A model generated the notes under the pieces. It was not told where the DNA came from, searched no databases, and saw nothing but the letters and a program-made list of their open reading frames with translations. Positions 6,630 through 7,030 of a stretch of 7,030 nucleotides of DNA are shown here, in pieces (positions within the stretch are counted from its first letter, which is position 1; the number at the start of each line of letters is the position of its first letter). The DNA is from an uncultured bacterium (GTDB lineage: Bacteria; Bacteroidota; Bacteroidia; CAILMK01), in contig CAILMK010000285.1 in assembly GCA_903835275.1 (NCBI GenBank), forward strand, positions 1 to 7,030, read 5' to 3'. A program made the translations under genes and the position numbers.

Positions 6630-7030
6630 TTAAGAATTCATTATGTCTTCTATTTCTTCAACTTCAATCGGCGAAGGCATCAGATTTATAGCTTTTGAAT
6701 TTGTAACGAGAAAATCACTTTCTATGCGGATCCCCAGGTTTTCTTCAAGAATATAAATGCCCGGTTCCACAGTGAAAACCATTCCTTCCTTCATAGGTTG
6801 GTAACGGCTTCCAAGATCATGTACATCCAGTCCGAGATAATGGGAAGTTCCATGCATAAAATATTTTTTATATGCAGGCATGGCAGGATTCTGATTCTTG
6901 ATCTCGTCCATGGTCAGTAAACCAAGATCCATCAATTCCTTTTCCATAAGCGCACCTACTTTCTCCTGGTATTCCTTTAGAATAACACCCGGTTTAAGCA
7001 TATTGCTTGCCGCATGGAATATTCTTAAAA
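6630..7030 (-). CDS. Aminopeptidase P / Xaa-Pro peptidase family, C-terminal part (5' end outside window)
   Basis: The last 132 or so residues of a pita-bread-fold metallopeptidase (M24) are present. The frame stays open to the window edge, with residues LRIFHAASN before the first internal Met (7001), so this is a 5'-truncated gene and not a small protein starting there. Visible hallmarks are HGTSHYLGLDVHD (positions 50-62 from that Met), VEPGIY (78-83) and IRIESD (91-96); the second His of HGTSH, Glu79 and Glu94 match three of the five dimetal ligands in PepP, and the two Asp ligands should lie upstream outside the window. PepP-type enzymes remove an N-terminal residue before proline. The conserved HxxGLDVHD block favours aminopeptidase P over methionine aminopeptidase or prolidase. 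The TAA at 6632-6630 is followed by the terminator. Confidence 0.92.
   Translation of the reverse strand, partial: LRIFHAASNMLKPGVILKEYQEKVGALMEKELMDLGLLTMDEIKNQNPAMPAYKKYFMHGTSHYLGLDVHDLGSRYQPMKEGMVFTVEPGIYILEENLGIRIESDFLVTNSKAINLMPSPIEVEEIEDIMNS

Noticed and set aside
6630..7001. Stand-alone 123-residue small peptidase beginning at the Met at 7001.
   Set aside because: The frame continues open to the window edge with fitting sequence, and two metal-binding Asp residues of the family would be missing; it is the tail of a larger gene.

Overview
The window reads as ordinary chromosome of a Bacteroidota bacterium (class not resolved). Three signs point there: a near-perfect TTTG-N22-TATCTTTG promoter of the Bacteroidota sigma factor type ahead of the flippase gene, an almost complete lack of Shine-Dalgarno sites, and protein styles such as an LSxGQRQL-type ABC half-exporter and a relaxed FGSC lipobox. 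Base composition is moderately AT-rich. All eight genes lie on the minus strand and are packed tightly, so transcription runs from right (7030) to left (1).

In transcription order: the C-terminal part of an aminopeptidase P-type metallopeptidase (6630-7030, 5' end outside the window), closed by a strong hairpin-plus-T-tract terminator (6572-6613). Then comes a compact cluster of truA (tRNA pseudouridine 38-40 synthase), a small cytochrome c'-like lipoprotein whose ATG overlaps the truA stop, and a two-domain chromate transporter of the ChrA family. After a 62-nt gap follows a complete ABC half-exporter of the MsbA/MdlB type. After a 69-nt gap carrying the recognisable promoter comes a membrane cluster: a flippase-like protein of the lysylphosphatidylglycerol-synthase transmembrane family, a membrane-anchored family 2 glycosyltransferase 7 nt later, and the first 25 codons of an unrecognised gene whose ATG overlaps the glycosyltransferase stop.

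Functionally this is a mixture of housekeeping (peptidase, tRNA modification), envelope transport (ABC exporter, ChrA) and probable glycolipid or envelope-polymer assembly (flippase plus glycosyltransferase). I see no mobile element, CRISPR array, tRNA or rRNA, and no convincing new defence or biosynthetic system. The points that deserve a second look are the nested palindrome just ahead of truA, the ChrA/cytochrome pair between truA and the exporter gene, the flippase-glycosyltransferase-small protein operon, and the use of TTG or GTG starts in three of six complete genes. No stretch longer than 300 bases lacks a gene; the three intergenic gaps (69, 62 and 71 nt) are described under the features and rejected items.
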